DNA from: VSJD01 sp964617825 | Lineage (GTDB): Bacteria > Verrucomicrobiota > Kiritimatiellia > JAAZAB01 | Assembly (NCBI GenBank): GCA_964617825.1 | Contig: CAZTWL010000022.1 | Coordinates: 1-64,000 of the forward strand | Direction of reading: 5' to 3' | Length of the DNA stretch: 64,000 nt | Part shown: piece by piece, positions 1 to 8,297 of the stretch | Position numbering within the stretch: the first letter of the stretch is position 1 | How the letters are laid out: every line of letters starts with the position of its first letter | Program-made: the position numbers and the translations under genes | Notes under the pieces: generated by a model | The model's database searches: none | The model's input: only the letters and a program-made list of their open reading frames with translations | What the model was told of the DNA's origin: nothing

Positions 1-700
1 GCACTCATCGCGAAATCGACCATGGAAGCTTTCTACAAAACCATTTTGCCACGGACTGCCAGGATCAATGTAAATCGTTTTAATATGATTGTCCGCCAGC
101 CAGTGCTGCACTTCCTTGGCAATGAACTCCGGCCCGTTGTCTGACCGCAAATATTCTGGAGCTCCGTGCTTTTCGATCGCTTTACCCAACCAGCCCAGGA
201 CATCGGCCGCCCGCAAGGCCCGTTCGGCCCTTAAAACATGACATTCCCTTGTGTATTCATCCAAAATCGTCAGCATTCGCAGAGCTCCGTCGCGTACTGT
301 GGCGTCGGCGATAAAGTCCCACGTCCAGACATGGCATTTATGTGTCGCTTTTGTTGGCAATCCGGTCGAAACCCCTTGCCTGTGCCGTTTGCGGCGGGTC
401 GGGGGCACACGTAACCCCGCCGCACGACGCATCCGCTGCACCTGACGCTTTCCCACCTGCCAGCCTTCCTGGTGAAGGAGAACGGCAATCCGACGATAAC
501 CATAACGCGGATACTGTTCCGAAATTATTTGCAGTCTTTTCTCCAGTTGCTGTTGTTTGGACGATGCCGGCCGCGCCCGGTACCAGTAAGTTGCTCGCGC
601 TACGTGTAGAATCCGACACGCCGCTCGCCCGGAGCACAACCCTGTCGCCACGCTATACAGGGCCATCTCCCGCCGGTGCCCCGGGCTTATAATTTTTTTT
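1..700 (-). CDS. IS3-family transposase orfB (DDE integrase core), partial
   Basis: Translating the minus strand leftward from the A8 run gives a continuous frame that runs off the window edge. It contains an HTH_21-like region with PRYGYRRIA, then the DDE integrase core: first Asp in TWDFIADAT, second Asp in RSDNGPEFIA and the Glu in NGFVESFHGR, about 35 residues after the second Asp as in IS3 enzymes. It would be made as a fusion with orfA by -1 frameshifting. It catalyses cut-and-copy transposition of the element. The frame is open throughout the visible part, so orfB itself looks intact. The C-terminal end is missing only because of the window edge. Confidence 0.9.
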
Positions 701-952
701 CACACACGGCCTCCAAGACCCGGTTCTTCAACAAAGATTCGGCCAGCATCTTCTTGAGTTCCCCGTTTTCCCGTTCCAACTCCTTCAGCCGCCGGGCTTC
801 ATTAAGTTCCATGTGACCAAATTGCCGCTTCCAACGCTGAAACGTCACCTCCGAGAGGTTCTTTTCTGGCAGATATCCACTATGGGTTTGCCGCTGTCGG
901 CTTCCCGCAGTGTCCGAATCTTATCTTCCGTTGTGTATCTCTTGCCTTTCAT
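687..952 (-). pseudogene. IS3-family orfA, broken by a one-base deletion
   Basis: The frame starts at the ATG at 950-952 with MKGKRYTTEDKIRTLREAD, the usual start of the helix-turn-helix orfA, but stops early after about 35 residues. One base added to the short T run at 862-865 (plus strand) restores the family sequence NLSEVTFQRWKRQFG, followed by the leucine-zipper stretch ELNEARRLKELERENGELKK and the end EAVCEKKL at 687. The copy therefore carries either a real single-base deletion or a homopolymer sequencing error. If real, the element cannot make its own fusion transposase. Confidence 0.8.
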
Positions 953-1110
953 GCCTGGGTCCTCCTTCTTGATGACCCAGACTAACATATCCCCTGGCTC
1001 AGAAAAACGATGTCACGTCACGCCGGAGGCTACGGCGTGGCAAGCAAGGCGCGGCCGGCGCCGGCTCGCGGCTGCCATTTAATTTGTTTATATAAAATTA
1101 ATATTTTATA

Positions 1111-1139
1111 TTGACACATAATCCGGTTGCCCCTAGAGT
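1111..1139 (+). promoter_or_regulatory. Sigma-70-type promoter ahead of the iclR-family gene
   Basis: TTGACA at 1111-1116 is a perfect -35 box. It is followed after 17 bases by TAGAGT at 1134-1139, which matches four of six consensus positions. The surrounding 1080-1116 stretch is strongly AT-rich, unlike the local average. The start codon of the regulator lies 36 bases downstream. Confidence 0.55.
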
Positions 1140-1175
1140 TAACGGCAGTTTCAGAAAAAGGAACCGGAACGCACC

Positions 1176-1943
1176 ATGATCCGCGTTTTGCACAAGGCCT
1201 TCGACATGCTCGAGCTGCTCGCCGCCGAGCCGGCGCACCGCAAGAAGCTCAACGAAATCGCCCCGCACCTGCACATCAACGCCTCCACCTGCGCCAACAT
1301 TCTCAAAACCATGGTAAGCCGCAATTATGTGGACCAGGTCACACCCCGCACGGGATACGCCCTCGGACCCATGGTCTATCAGCTGGCCCGCCAGGGCGCC
1401 TATCGGGGCGATCTGACCGGCGCCGCCGAGCCGCTGATGGCCGCCTTGGCCCGCAAAGTCAACGAAACCGTCCTGCTGGTAACGCTGCGCGCCGGACGGC
1501 GCTTCATTGTCGCCCAGATCGACGGCAGGCAGACGATCCAGGTTGACCGCAATCTCTTTTTCCAGGATACGACCTATCAGACCGCCACCGGGCGCATGAT
1601 CCTGGCGCATCTCAACGAAAGGGAACTAAATTCCTTTATCGCCAAGGAAGGACTGCCGGGCGCGCGCTGGCCGGAAGCATCGTCGGCCGCCAGCCTGAAA
1701 AGGGAGCTCAAGACAATCCGCCAGAAGGGATTCACCTGCTATCGGAACACCGAAGACGTCATGGGCGTCGCCTATCCGATTTTCGAAAAGGACAAAGTCA
1801 TCGCCGCGCTGGGGCTGTTCCTGCCGGCATTCCGCTATAAGTCCGCCCATAAGGCCGCAATCTTGAAAGAAATGGCGGCAACATCCGCCGCGATCAGCGC
1901 ATGCCTGTCGGATGATGAAAAGAAGGCAAACCAAAGCGACTAG
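1176..1943 (+). CDS. IclR-family transcriptional regulator
   Basis: A 255-residue protein with the two-part IclR layout: an N-terminal winged helix-turn-helix (about residues 1-65, with HLHINASTCANILKTMVSRNYV as the recognition region) and a C-terminal effector domain (about 80-245, with RRFIVAQIDG and the ATGRMILAHL segment typical of the family). IclR proteins are mostly repressors of sugar or aromatic-acid catabolic operons that respond to a small ligand. It stands directly ahead of, and on the same strand as, the saccharide-catabolism genes to 9782, and has its own sigma-70-like promoter. It most likely controls that locus; the ligand cannot be inferred. Confidence 0.9.
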   Translation: MIRVLHKAFDMLELLAAEPAHRKKLNEIAPHLHINASTCANILKTMVSRNYVDQVTPRTGYALGPMVYQLARQGAYRGDLTGAAEPLMAALARKVNETVLLVTLRAGRRFIVAQIDGRQTIQVDRNLFFQDTTYQTATGRMILAHLNERELNSFIAKEGLPGARWPEASSAASLKRELKTIRQKGFTCYRNTEDVMGVAYPIFEKDKVIAALGLFLPAFRYKSAHKAAILKEMAATSAAISACLSDDEKKANQSD

Positions 1944-1995
1944 CCGGCGGATAAAACACCAACACACCTGACGCGAAAACGGATCAAGGAGATGC

Positions 1996-4338
1996 ATGCA
2001 AACCAAAACCATTAACGTGCTTCTGCCGCAACAAGGCGAACGCGGCTATGCCATTGCGGGCGAAACTTTTGCGAAATTATGGCAGGCCGTCACCGGCCGG
2101 CGCGCCAGGTTAATCCGATGGAACGGCAAGATGCCGCGGGGCAACACCGTGGTGGTCGGTTCCGACGCCGCCAACCAGGCCGCGTTCCTGCCCATCCGGG
2201 CCGGGCGCCTGGACCGTTATCGCATCCGCTATGGCTCGGACGATTACCATGTTCTTTCCATCCAGGACCGCGGCGGGACAGTTCTGGTCCTGGCGGGCGG
2301 CTGCGTCCGTTCCACGCTTTATGCGGTCTACGATTTCTTCCGGCGCCGGGCGGGCGCCGAATATTTCTGGGATGGCGACCGGCTCCCCGCCTGCCCCAAG
2401 CTGACGCTGGCCGGGTGCGACTTTGCGGAAAGTCCACGTTTCAACTATCGCGGGCTGCGCTATTTTGCCCACCGCGGACTGCATCGCTTCCAGGCCGAGC
2501 ACTGGAATTTCGAGGATTGGCAACGCGAAATCGACTGGATTTTGAAAAAGCGGATGAACCTGTTCATGCTGCGGACCGGGATCGACGACCTGTTCCAGCG
2601 GGCTTTCCCGGAAAGCTGTCCCTACCCCACGACCAAGGGACCAGATCCGGACGCGACCCCGCGTTCCTACGACGACCGCACCAGCTTCTGGTCCTTGAAA
2701 TACCGGGGCGAACTGCGCAAAAAAGTCCTGCAATACGCTTTCGACCGCGGCTTGATGCATCCCGAAGACGCCGGGACGATCACGCACTGGTATTCCCACA
2801 CGCCGTCTTCATTCTACGACAAAAACCCGGATTTCCCGGTGCTTAAACAGAGCACGCCGGGTTACAACTCGGTCACCGGCCGGGTTTGGGATATTTTCGA
2901 TGAGCGCGCCTGGCAGGCCTATTGGAACCTGACCGCCACACACATCCGGGAGTTCGGCAAGCCGCAGTTGTTTCACACCATCGGCCTGGCGGAACGTAAG
3001 TTCGGCAAAACCAGGGCTGAAAATTTAAACATCAAGCGCTATACCTACCATAAGATCCAGGCCATGATTCGCGCCCATTATCCGGACGCCCCCCTCCTGG
3101 TCGGCAGCTGGGATTTTGTCATGTATTGGAAAAACGCCGAGGTCAAAAAACTGCTCCAGGAACTTGATCCGAACAAAACCATGATCCTCGAGTACACGGC
3201 CGACAACGAGGGCCGCAAAACCTACCGGGACTGGGGCATCTACAAGAAATTCCCCTGGATTTACGGTTTTTTCCACGCTTTCGAGCCGAATTCGGAAATT
3301 GGCGGCAATTACGCTTTGCTGGCGGAACAGATGCGCGAGGTCGACAAGGATCCCATGTGCAAAGGCCTGGTCCTCTGGCCGGAACTGTCGCACAGCGACA
3401 CCTTCATGCTGGAATACCTGGCCCGCAACGGCTGGGATCCGCGCCAAGCCTCTCAGACCGCATCGGTTCAAGCTTATTGTCAAGGCCGCTACGCCTCCAA
3501 AATCCGGCGGACCATGACCGCGCTCTGGAACGATTTCTTCGCGCTTTCCCGCCCTTTGCGCTGGACCGTGAATTTCCTCAACTGGCGCAGCTTTGCGTTC
3601 CTGCCCCAGTTCCGGATCTTGTCGCGTCCCCATTTTTGCGACCTGACTGCGCAACGCCTGGCCTATTACAAGGTCGAGTACGCCAAAACCGAAAGGAATC
3701 TTGCCAAGGGGGTTGGCATTTTCAAAACGTTGGAAAAACTCACCGGCGCCAATTACGCCGATCCGCTCTGGCGGCGGGACGCGATCGATATTGCCCGAAC
3801 GGTTATCGACCAGTTCATGCGCTGGACGCTGGTTAAGCTCACCCTGAACCTCGAAGCCTGGCGCAAGGATCAAACTTTGGCGGATACGATCCGGCTTCAG
3901 CGCCGCCAGGTGGAAACATTAATGACCCAGCTCGGCGATTTGCTGGACCAGGACCCGGATTATTCCATCTACGCCTCGTTCCTGCGCCTGGCGAAAACGG
4001 CGCCGCTCAATCCGCATACGGAGCTGACCCTCAAGGGCAATATCGAAAACTTCTATTGCCGCACATTCGCCTCCGAACTGGTGCGGCACGTATACGCACG
4101 CGAACATGAAGTTTATTTCAACTGGATCGAGTGCAGACTGGCGGCGGGAAGCCATGAACCCTGGCGGCGCCCGGCGGAGGAATTCGATGCCGCCGCCAAG
4201 CGCATCCAGAACGATTTTTACGCCCAGCCGCTCAAGGCCATGGCCCCGCGCAGCCGGCGTTCGGCTGAAAAACTGGAGGCAATATTCCGCAATTGCGGCC
4301 AGACAATCGCCAAAACGCTGGCAGCCAACGCACGGTAA
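1996..4338 (+). CDS. GH89-like (alpha-N-acetylglucosaminidase family) enzyme
   Basis: 780 residues without a signal peptide, so probably cytoplasmic. An N-terminal alpha/beta domain (about 1-140) is followed by a TIM barrel whose sequence parallels NAGLU/GH89 enzymes: FNYRGLRYFAHRG, then WQREIDWILKKRMNLFMLRTG (GH89: REIDWMALNGINL), then WKNAEVKKLLQELDP and an EIGGN segment. Glu333 (in GLAERKFG) and Glu463 (in LWPELSHSD) fall where GH89 has its two catalytic glutamates, but the FNE context of true NAGLU is absent, so the substrate may differ. A helical C-terminal domain (about 500-780) also matches GH89 architecture. The RBS is AAGGAG about ten bases ahead of the ATG at 1996. Confidence 0.65.
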   Translation: MQTKTINVLLPQQGERGYAIAGETFAKLWQAVTGRRARLIRWNGKMPRGNTVVVGSDAANQAAFLPIRAGRLDRYRIRYGSDDYHVLSIQDRGGTVLVLAGGCVRSTLYAVYDFFRRRAGAEYFWDGDRLPACPKLTLAGCDFAESPRFNYRGLRYFAHRGLHRFQAEHWNFEDWQREIDWILKKRMNLFMLRTGIDDLFQRAFPESCPYPTTKGPDPDATPRSYDDRTSFWSLKYRGELRKKVLQYAFDRGLMHPEDAGTITHWYSHTPSSFYDKNPDFPVLKQSTPGYNSVTGRVWDIFDERAWQAYWNLTATHIREFGKPQLFHTIGLAERKFGKTRAENLNIKRYTYHKIQAMIRAHYPDAPLLVGSWDFVMYWKNAEVKKLLQELDPNKTMILEYTADNEGRKTYRDWGIYKKFPWIYGFFHAFEPNSEIGGNYALLAEQMREVDKDPMCKGLVLWPELSHSDTFMLEYLARNGWDPRQASQTASVQAYCQGRYASKIRRTMTALWNDFFALSRPLRWTVNFLNWRSFAFLPQFRILSRPHFCDLTAQRLAYYKVEYAKTERNLAKGVGIFKTLEKLTGANYADPLWRRDAIDIARTVIDQFMRWTLVKLTLNLEAWRKDQTLADTIRLQRRQVETLMTQLGDLLDQDPDYSIYASFLRLAKTAPLNPHTELTLKGNIENFYCRTFASELVRHVYAREHEVYFNWIECRLAAGSHEPWRRPAEEFDAAAKRIQNDFYAQPLKAMAPRSRRSAEKLEAIFRNCGQTIAKTLAANAR

Positions 4339-4390
4339 GGTGCAAAGCTTCGATGCATAGGAACAACTCAATGGAAGGAGGATGGTTATC

Positions 4391-5422
4391 ATGGCAATCA
4401 AGCAGACAGCGGTAAGCTATTACGGATTGAATTATGTCGAACACGCCGAGAAGGACTTCAAGGAAATGGTCGACCACGGCTGCACAACGGTCATCCTGGC
4501 CATCACGGAATTCGACATGGATTTCTGGTTCCCGTCGATCAATCCGATCATCAAGAAGGCCCACGACCTGGGCTTGCGCGTGATTCTCGATCCGTGGGGC
4601 ATCGGCAAGTATTTCGGCGGCGAGCAGGTCAGTCTGTTCTTGCAGAACAACATCAACAACCGCCAGGTATCCGCCATTACGGGCGAGGTTCTGCCCTACG
4701 CCTGCTTTAACACCAATGCCTTCCGGGATTATTTTCAGAATATCTGCCTGAAACTGGCCAGGGAGACCGAAGCCGACGGCTTCTTCTGGGACGAACCGCA
4801 CTATGCGTTTCCGAAATCGTATGCCTCGATCACCGGCGGCGCCGGCGAGGACTGGACCTGCCGCTGCCCGGTCTGCCAGAAGAAATTCAACGATTATTAC
4901 GGCTATGACATGCCGAAAGTCATGAACAGCGACGTCAAACAGTTCCGCTGGCGGGAGGCGCTGTTTATCCTCGAGGACACTTCGCGTAAAATCAAGCAGA
5001 TCAATAAAAAGCTTGAAATCACCGCCTGCGTGCACGCGACGATCAATAGTTATTACGTCACGGAATACCGAGGATACGACAACTGGGACTTGGTGGGGGC
5101 TTCGCCCTATTTCGACGTCTTTTCGACGACGATCATCAGCTGGCAACTGCCGCTCAGTTTTTTCAAGGACATCACCGAGCGCACCGTAGCCATCGCCAGG
5201 AAATACAACAAGCAATCGGAACGCTGGCTCATGAACTATTTCAAGCAGCCCGACGATTTCAAACAGATGGACGACATCGTGGATTTATATACCAAACTGG
5301 GCGTGGACCGGCTGGCCGCCTGGACCTATCGCGGCGGCTACGGCACCGTGCTGGCAGCCCCCGACGCCCTGAAATTGTGGGACCGGCTGGGAGCCAATTA
5401 CAAAAGAGTGTTGAAAAAATAG
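4391..5422 (+). CDS. TIM-barrel glycoside-hydrolase-like protein, function unknown
   Basis: 343 residues, no signal peptide. AAGGAGG at 4375-4381 abuts an in-frame ATG at 4382, so the ATG at 4391, nine bases away, is the better start. The sequence has the alternation of a TIM barrel, with strand-end motifs such as ADGFFWDEPHYAF, ITACVHAT and DRLAAWTYRGGYG. The WDEP motif holds acidic residues placed like those of retaining glycosidases, but I cannot assign a family. A CxCPVC cluster near residue 155 could bind a metal. It lies 50 bases after the GH89-like gene and is probably cotranscribed with it. Confidence 0.6.
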   Translation: MAIKQTAVSYYGLNYVEHAEKDFKEMVDHGCTTVILAITEFDMDFWFPSINPIIKKAHDLGLRVILDPWGIGKYFGGEQVSLFLQNNINNRQVSAITGEVLPYACFNTNAFRDYFQNICLKLARETEADGFFWDEPHYAFPKSYASITGGAGEDWTCRCPVCQKKFNDYYGYDMPKVMNSDVKQFRWREALFILEDTSRKIKQINKKLEITACVHATINSYYVTEYRGYDNWDLVGASPYFDVFSTTIISWQLPLSFFKDITERTVAIARKYNKQSERWLMNYFKQPDDFKQMDDIVDLYTKLGVDRLAAWTYRGGYGTVLAAPDALKLWDRLGANYKRVLKK

Positions 5423-5444
5423 GCAGCCACAAACTTGGGCTGCC
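5422..5444 (+). terminator. Hairpin after the TIM-barrel gene
   Basis: GGCAGCC and GGCTGCC form a seven-base-pair stem around a loop of about nine bases directly after the stop codon. No T run follows, so an intrinsic terminator is unlikely. It could instead protect the 3' end of a processed transcript. Confidence 0.25.
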
Positions 5445-5511
5445 GGATGCGGCCCGGCTTAATTAACAAAACGGTTCAGTTTAATTGAACGCAAAAACAG
5501 GAGAAACAAAA

Positions 5512-6291
5512 ATGCAAAAAACAAAGAGCCCGAAGGGCGGCGACGGGGACTGCGGTTACCTGGAAAAGGCGATTGCGCTCTTGAAAAAGATCGAGAAAGA
5601 ACAGGCCGCCAATATCAAAAAGGCCGGCGAACTCATGGCCGACGCCATCGCCCAGGACAAGTTGATCAACGTTTATGGCGGCGGCGGACATACGACCCTG
5701 GTCATGGGGGAAATGTTTTTCCGGGCGGGCGGATTCAGCAACATCAACCCGATCATGGAAACGGGACTTTCCGTCTTCAATCAGGCCTTGAAATACCTGG
5801 AGCTCGAGCGCTGCGTCAATTACGGCCGTTCGATCATGAAATATTACCGGTTGAAGAAAGACGACCTGCTGATCATCTTCCACAATATCGGCATCAATGC
5901 CGCGACCATCGACGCCGCCCTGGAAGCCAAGGAACAAGGCGTAAAAATCATCGCCGTCTCCAGCTCGTACTGGCAGGACGAAATGCCCCAGGACCACTTC
6001 ATCCGCCATCCTTCCAAGAAAAACCTGTTCGAGCTGGCGGACGTCTGCATCGACGACTATAACCCGGTCGGCGACGCCATCATCAACGTTCCCGGCTTCG
6101 ATACGCCGATCGCGCCCATTTCGAACATCACCGATTTCTATATCGCCCACCGGCTGGAAATCGAGACCGTTAAAATTTGCGTGGCCCGGGGCATTGTGCC
6201 GCCCGTGTGGCGCAGCGCCAACGAACCCGGCGGCGACGAGGCCAATGCCGCCTACTTGAAACAATACAGCCCGCTGGTCAAAAGTCTGTAA
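5512..6291 (+). CDS. SIS-domain sugar isomerase-like protein (UPF0309 type)
   Basis: 259 residues. The start at 5512 is chosen because CAGGAGA lies 8-10 bases ahead; the in-frame ATG at 5485 has no RBS. The SIS (sugar isomerase) fold is visible: a helix AGELMADAI, the loop NVYGGGGHTTLVMGEMFFRAGG that would bind the phosphosugar, then DDLLIIFHNIG and KIIAVSSS. The C-terminal PPVWRSANEPGGDEANAAYL matches the conserved end of the UPF0309 family. Such proteins isomerise, deaminate or sense phosphosugars, often amino sugars. This fits neighbours related to N-acetylhexosaminidases. Confidence 0.8.
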   Translation: MQKTKSPKGGDGDCGYLEKAIALLKKIEKEQAANIKKAGELMADAIAQDKLINVYGGGGHTTLVMGEMFFRAGGFSNINPIMETGLSVFNQALKYLELERCVNYGRSIMKYYRLKKDDLLIIFHNIGINAATIDAALEAKEQGVKIIAVSSSYWQDEMPQDHFIRHPSKKNLFELADVCIDDYNPVGDAIINVPGFDTPIAPISNITDFYIAHRLEIETVKICVARGIVPPVWRSANEPGGDEANAAYLKQYSPLVKSL

Positions 6292-6307
6292 GGAGGATTT
6301 TAACACC

Positions 6308-7051
6308 ATGACTGCGAAAACTATCGCTGAAATGAATGCCGCCCTGGACCGGCTGGTCAACAAATATGGAGTCCGCCAACACGCGGCTTTTGTGCCGGCT
6401 GCCGCCGGCACGGCCGTCGCCGCGGCGCTGAAAACAGGCGCCAATCAAATCACCCCGCTCCTGCCCTGGCGCGTCGAAAGGCGTTTCACGGAGCTGAAAA
6501 GCATTGCCACGAACGGCACGCTGGAAGGCATTTCGACCCTGCGTTTCTGCGCAATCGTATCCAAGAAGACGGCCTCGCTGAAACAGCTGCTTTACCGCAA
6601 ACTCGACCTGTGCGAATATCTCGGCGGCGCGGAGATCAAATCGGTCTTCGCCGTGTTCAACGGCAAAAACGCGACCAACGTGATCGCCAAACTGGCCAAC
6701 GGACTGAGCTGCAGCATCGAATGCAGCGTAACGCTGCCGGCCGGCACGGATGAGATCGACAGGCACGAAATCATCGCCCGGCGCGGCGTGGCCTCCGACC
6801 GCGCGGTCGACACGCAGGTGCCGCAGTCCTCCATCTACGCCTTTACCGGCAAGGGCGAAAGGCGCTTTACCGATACCGACAGCGAGCTTTTCGGGTTCGC
6901 GCCGGACGCCATTAATCTCGTCCGGGCCGCTTTTGCCGTGCTCACCGATCCCGAAACCGGCAAAGCCTGGACCAGGCAGGACGCCCGGCTGCAGCGACTG
7001 ACCGCCGCGGCCGCCGAATCCGAGAAAAACCAAAAACCGATTGCATGCTGA
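6308..7051 (+). CDS. Small protein resembling the C-terminal half of Gfo/Idh/MocA oxidoreductases
   Basis: 247 residues, with AAGGAGG at 6290-6296 ahead of the ATG. There is no N-terminal GxGxxG Rossmann motif. Instead the body (about residues 60-200, with LDLCEYLGGAEIKSVFAVFNG, ATNVIAKLANGLSCSIECSVTLPAGTDEIDRHEIIARRG cut here to its outline) resembles the substrate-binding half of a Gfo/Idh/MocA enzyme, where a beta sheet built on a variable ligand domain follows the nucleotide fold. It directly precedes a complete Gfo/Idh/MocA gene with 13 bases between them. It may be a non-catalytic partner subunit or a degenerate duplicate. I am unsure of the family. Confidence 0.5.
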   Translation: MTAKTIAEMNAALDRLVNKYGVRQHAAFVPAAAGTAVAAALKTGANQITPLLPWRVERRFTELKSIATNGTLEGISTLRFCAIVSKKTASLKQLLYRKLDLCEYLGGAEIKSVFAVFNGKNATNVIAKLANGLSCSIECSVTLPAGTDEIDRHEIIARRGVASDRAVDTQVPQSSIYAFTGKGERRFTDTDSELFGFAPDAINLVRAAFAVLTDPETGKAWTRQDARLQRLTAAAAESEKNQKPIAC

Positions 7052-7064
7052 TGGAGGAAAAACG

Positions 7065-8147
7065 ATGAAGCCGTTGAAAATCGCGATGCTTTCTCTCACC
7101 CACGGGCACACCCGCAAATATTACCAGACGTTGAAGACCAATCCGAAGCTGGACTGGGTGGCCGTCTGCGCCGAAAACGAGGACGTCCGCAAGGTATTCG
7201 AGGCCGGCAATCATGGCGTGCCGTGTTACATGAACGAGCAGGAGATGTTTGCCAAGCATCCGGAAATCGAGGCCGTGGTCCTGGCTTCCGCCAACAACCG
7301 GCACCTGGCGCAGGTCCGGGATTGCACCAAACGCGGGCTGCATATCCTTTCGATGAAAATCCCCACGTTCGACATGGCGGAATACGACGAAATGATCGAG
7401 CTGGTCGGAAAGAGCGGGACCGTTTTCCAGGTTGAACTGGAGATGCATTACAACCCGGTGGTATACCGCCTGAAGAAATTGATTGCCGATGGCGAAATCG
7501 GGAAAATCCTTTCCGCGCAGGCGACCAACATCACCCTTTCCCCCGTCTGGGCATTTCCCTGGCAGGGAGTGCCGGAAGCCAGTTACGGCCAAAGGATCGC
7601 CCTGCGCAAGGGCGACGCCCGCTGCCGCGGCGGCGCGCTGTGCGACCACCCGCATATCTTCGACCTGATCCGCTGGCTGACCGGGTCCGACTTCGACTTC
7701 GTTTTCGCGGAAGTCGCCCCGAATCTCAGGCCCGAGCTGGAAGTGGAGGACATGCTGCTGGTCAACGGGAAAATGAAGGACGGCACCGCCTTCCTGCTCG
7801 ACCCCTCGTGGTCCCGCATGGAAGAGCGCCTCAAGGTTCCGGGCCCCGGCTGGGAAGTATTCCCGAAACGCATGGAAGTAAACCTTGTGATCAACGGCAC
7901 AAAAGGCGTCCTGGCCTGCGACTGTTTCGGGCCCAACGTTTATCACAATGGCGCTCCCAACGATCGTTATACCGTTCAATACACTTACTTCGACGAATGG
8001 ATCGGACTGGTGGACGAGTTCGTGGACTGCGCCCGAAACGGCAAACAGCCCCGGATCAACCTGCAATGGCACCGCCAGACAATCGAGGCCATGAATGCCT
8101 GCTATCGCAGCATTTCCTCGCATATGCCTGAAAAAGTCGCGGTTTAA
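7065..8147 (+). CDS. Gfo/Idh/MocA-family NAD(P)-dependent oxidoreductase
   Basis: 360 residues starting at the ATG at 7065, preceded by GGAGG (7052-7056). The N-terminal Rossmann domain (about 1-120) has KIAMLSLTHGHTRKYY in place of the usual GxGxxG loop, then AVCAENEDVRKVFEA and AVVLASANNRHLAQVRDCTKRGLHIL. The segment MKIPTFD replaces the usual EKP motif, with the lysine kept. The C-terminal sheet domain holds GGALCDHPHIFDLIRWLTG, which has the GG...D..H..D catalytic pattern of the family. These enzymes oxidise or reduce sugars and sugar acids. Here it is part of the saccharide locus. Confidence 0.85.
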   Translation: MKPLKIAMLSLTHGHTRKYYQTLKTNPKLDWVAVCAENEDVRKVFEAGNHGVPCYMNEQEMFAKHPEIEAVVLASANNRHLAQVRDCTKRGLHILSMKIPTFDMAEYDEMIELVGKSGTVFQVELEMHYNPVVYRLKKLIADGEIGKILSAQATNITLSPVWAFPWQGVPEASYGQRIALRKGDARCRGGALCDHPHIFDLIRWLTGSDFDFVFAEVAPNLRPELEVEDMLLVNGKMKDGTAFLLDPSWSRMEERLKVPGPGWEVFPKRMEVNLVINGTKGVLACDCFGPNVYHNGAPNDRYTVQYTYFDEWIGLVDEFVDCARNGKQPRINLQWHRQTIEAMNACYRSISSHMPEKVAV

Positions 8148-8297
8148 ATTAGTCCGGCGCCGGGCGCGGGTCAAACCCGCAACCTAATCAAGTTGCCCGT
8201 CAACCAAACCCAAAATAAAGGAAACCAGCATCTTTCGCATGGCGCGGTTCGCGGGCAACGATCTGGTTTCTTTTCTGGTCTTATAATGAGGAAAAAA

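Larger units (their letters stand above)
1..1015 (-). mobile_element. IS3-family insertion sequence, left part cut by window edge
   Basis: Two consecutive reading frames on the minus strand form the orfA/orfB pair typical of IS3-family elements, joined by an A8 run (minus-strand sense, positions 693-700) where a -1 ribosomal frameshift would make the fusion transposase. The right end is not sharply defined. A likely terminus starting TGACGTGACATCG reads inward from about 1020, about 65 bases ahead of the orfA start. The other end lies outside the window, so target duplication cannot be checked. Confidence 0.85.

Noticed and set aside
5512..6291. Start at 5485 for the SIS protein
   Set aside because: No ribosome binding site; CAGGAGA fits the ATG at 5512.
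8165..8179. Hairpin GCGGGT-CAA-ACCCGC as a terminator
   Set aside because: Only six base pairs and no T run.
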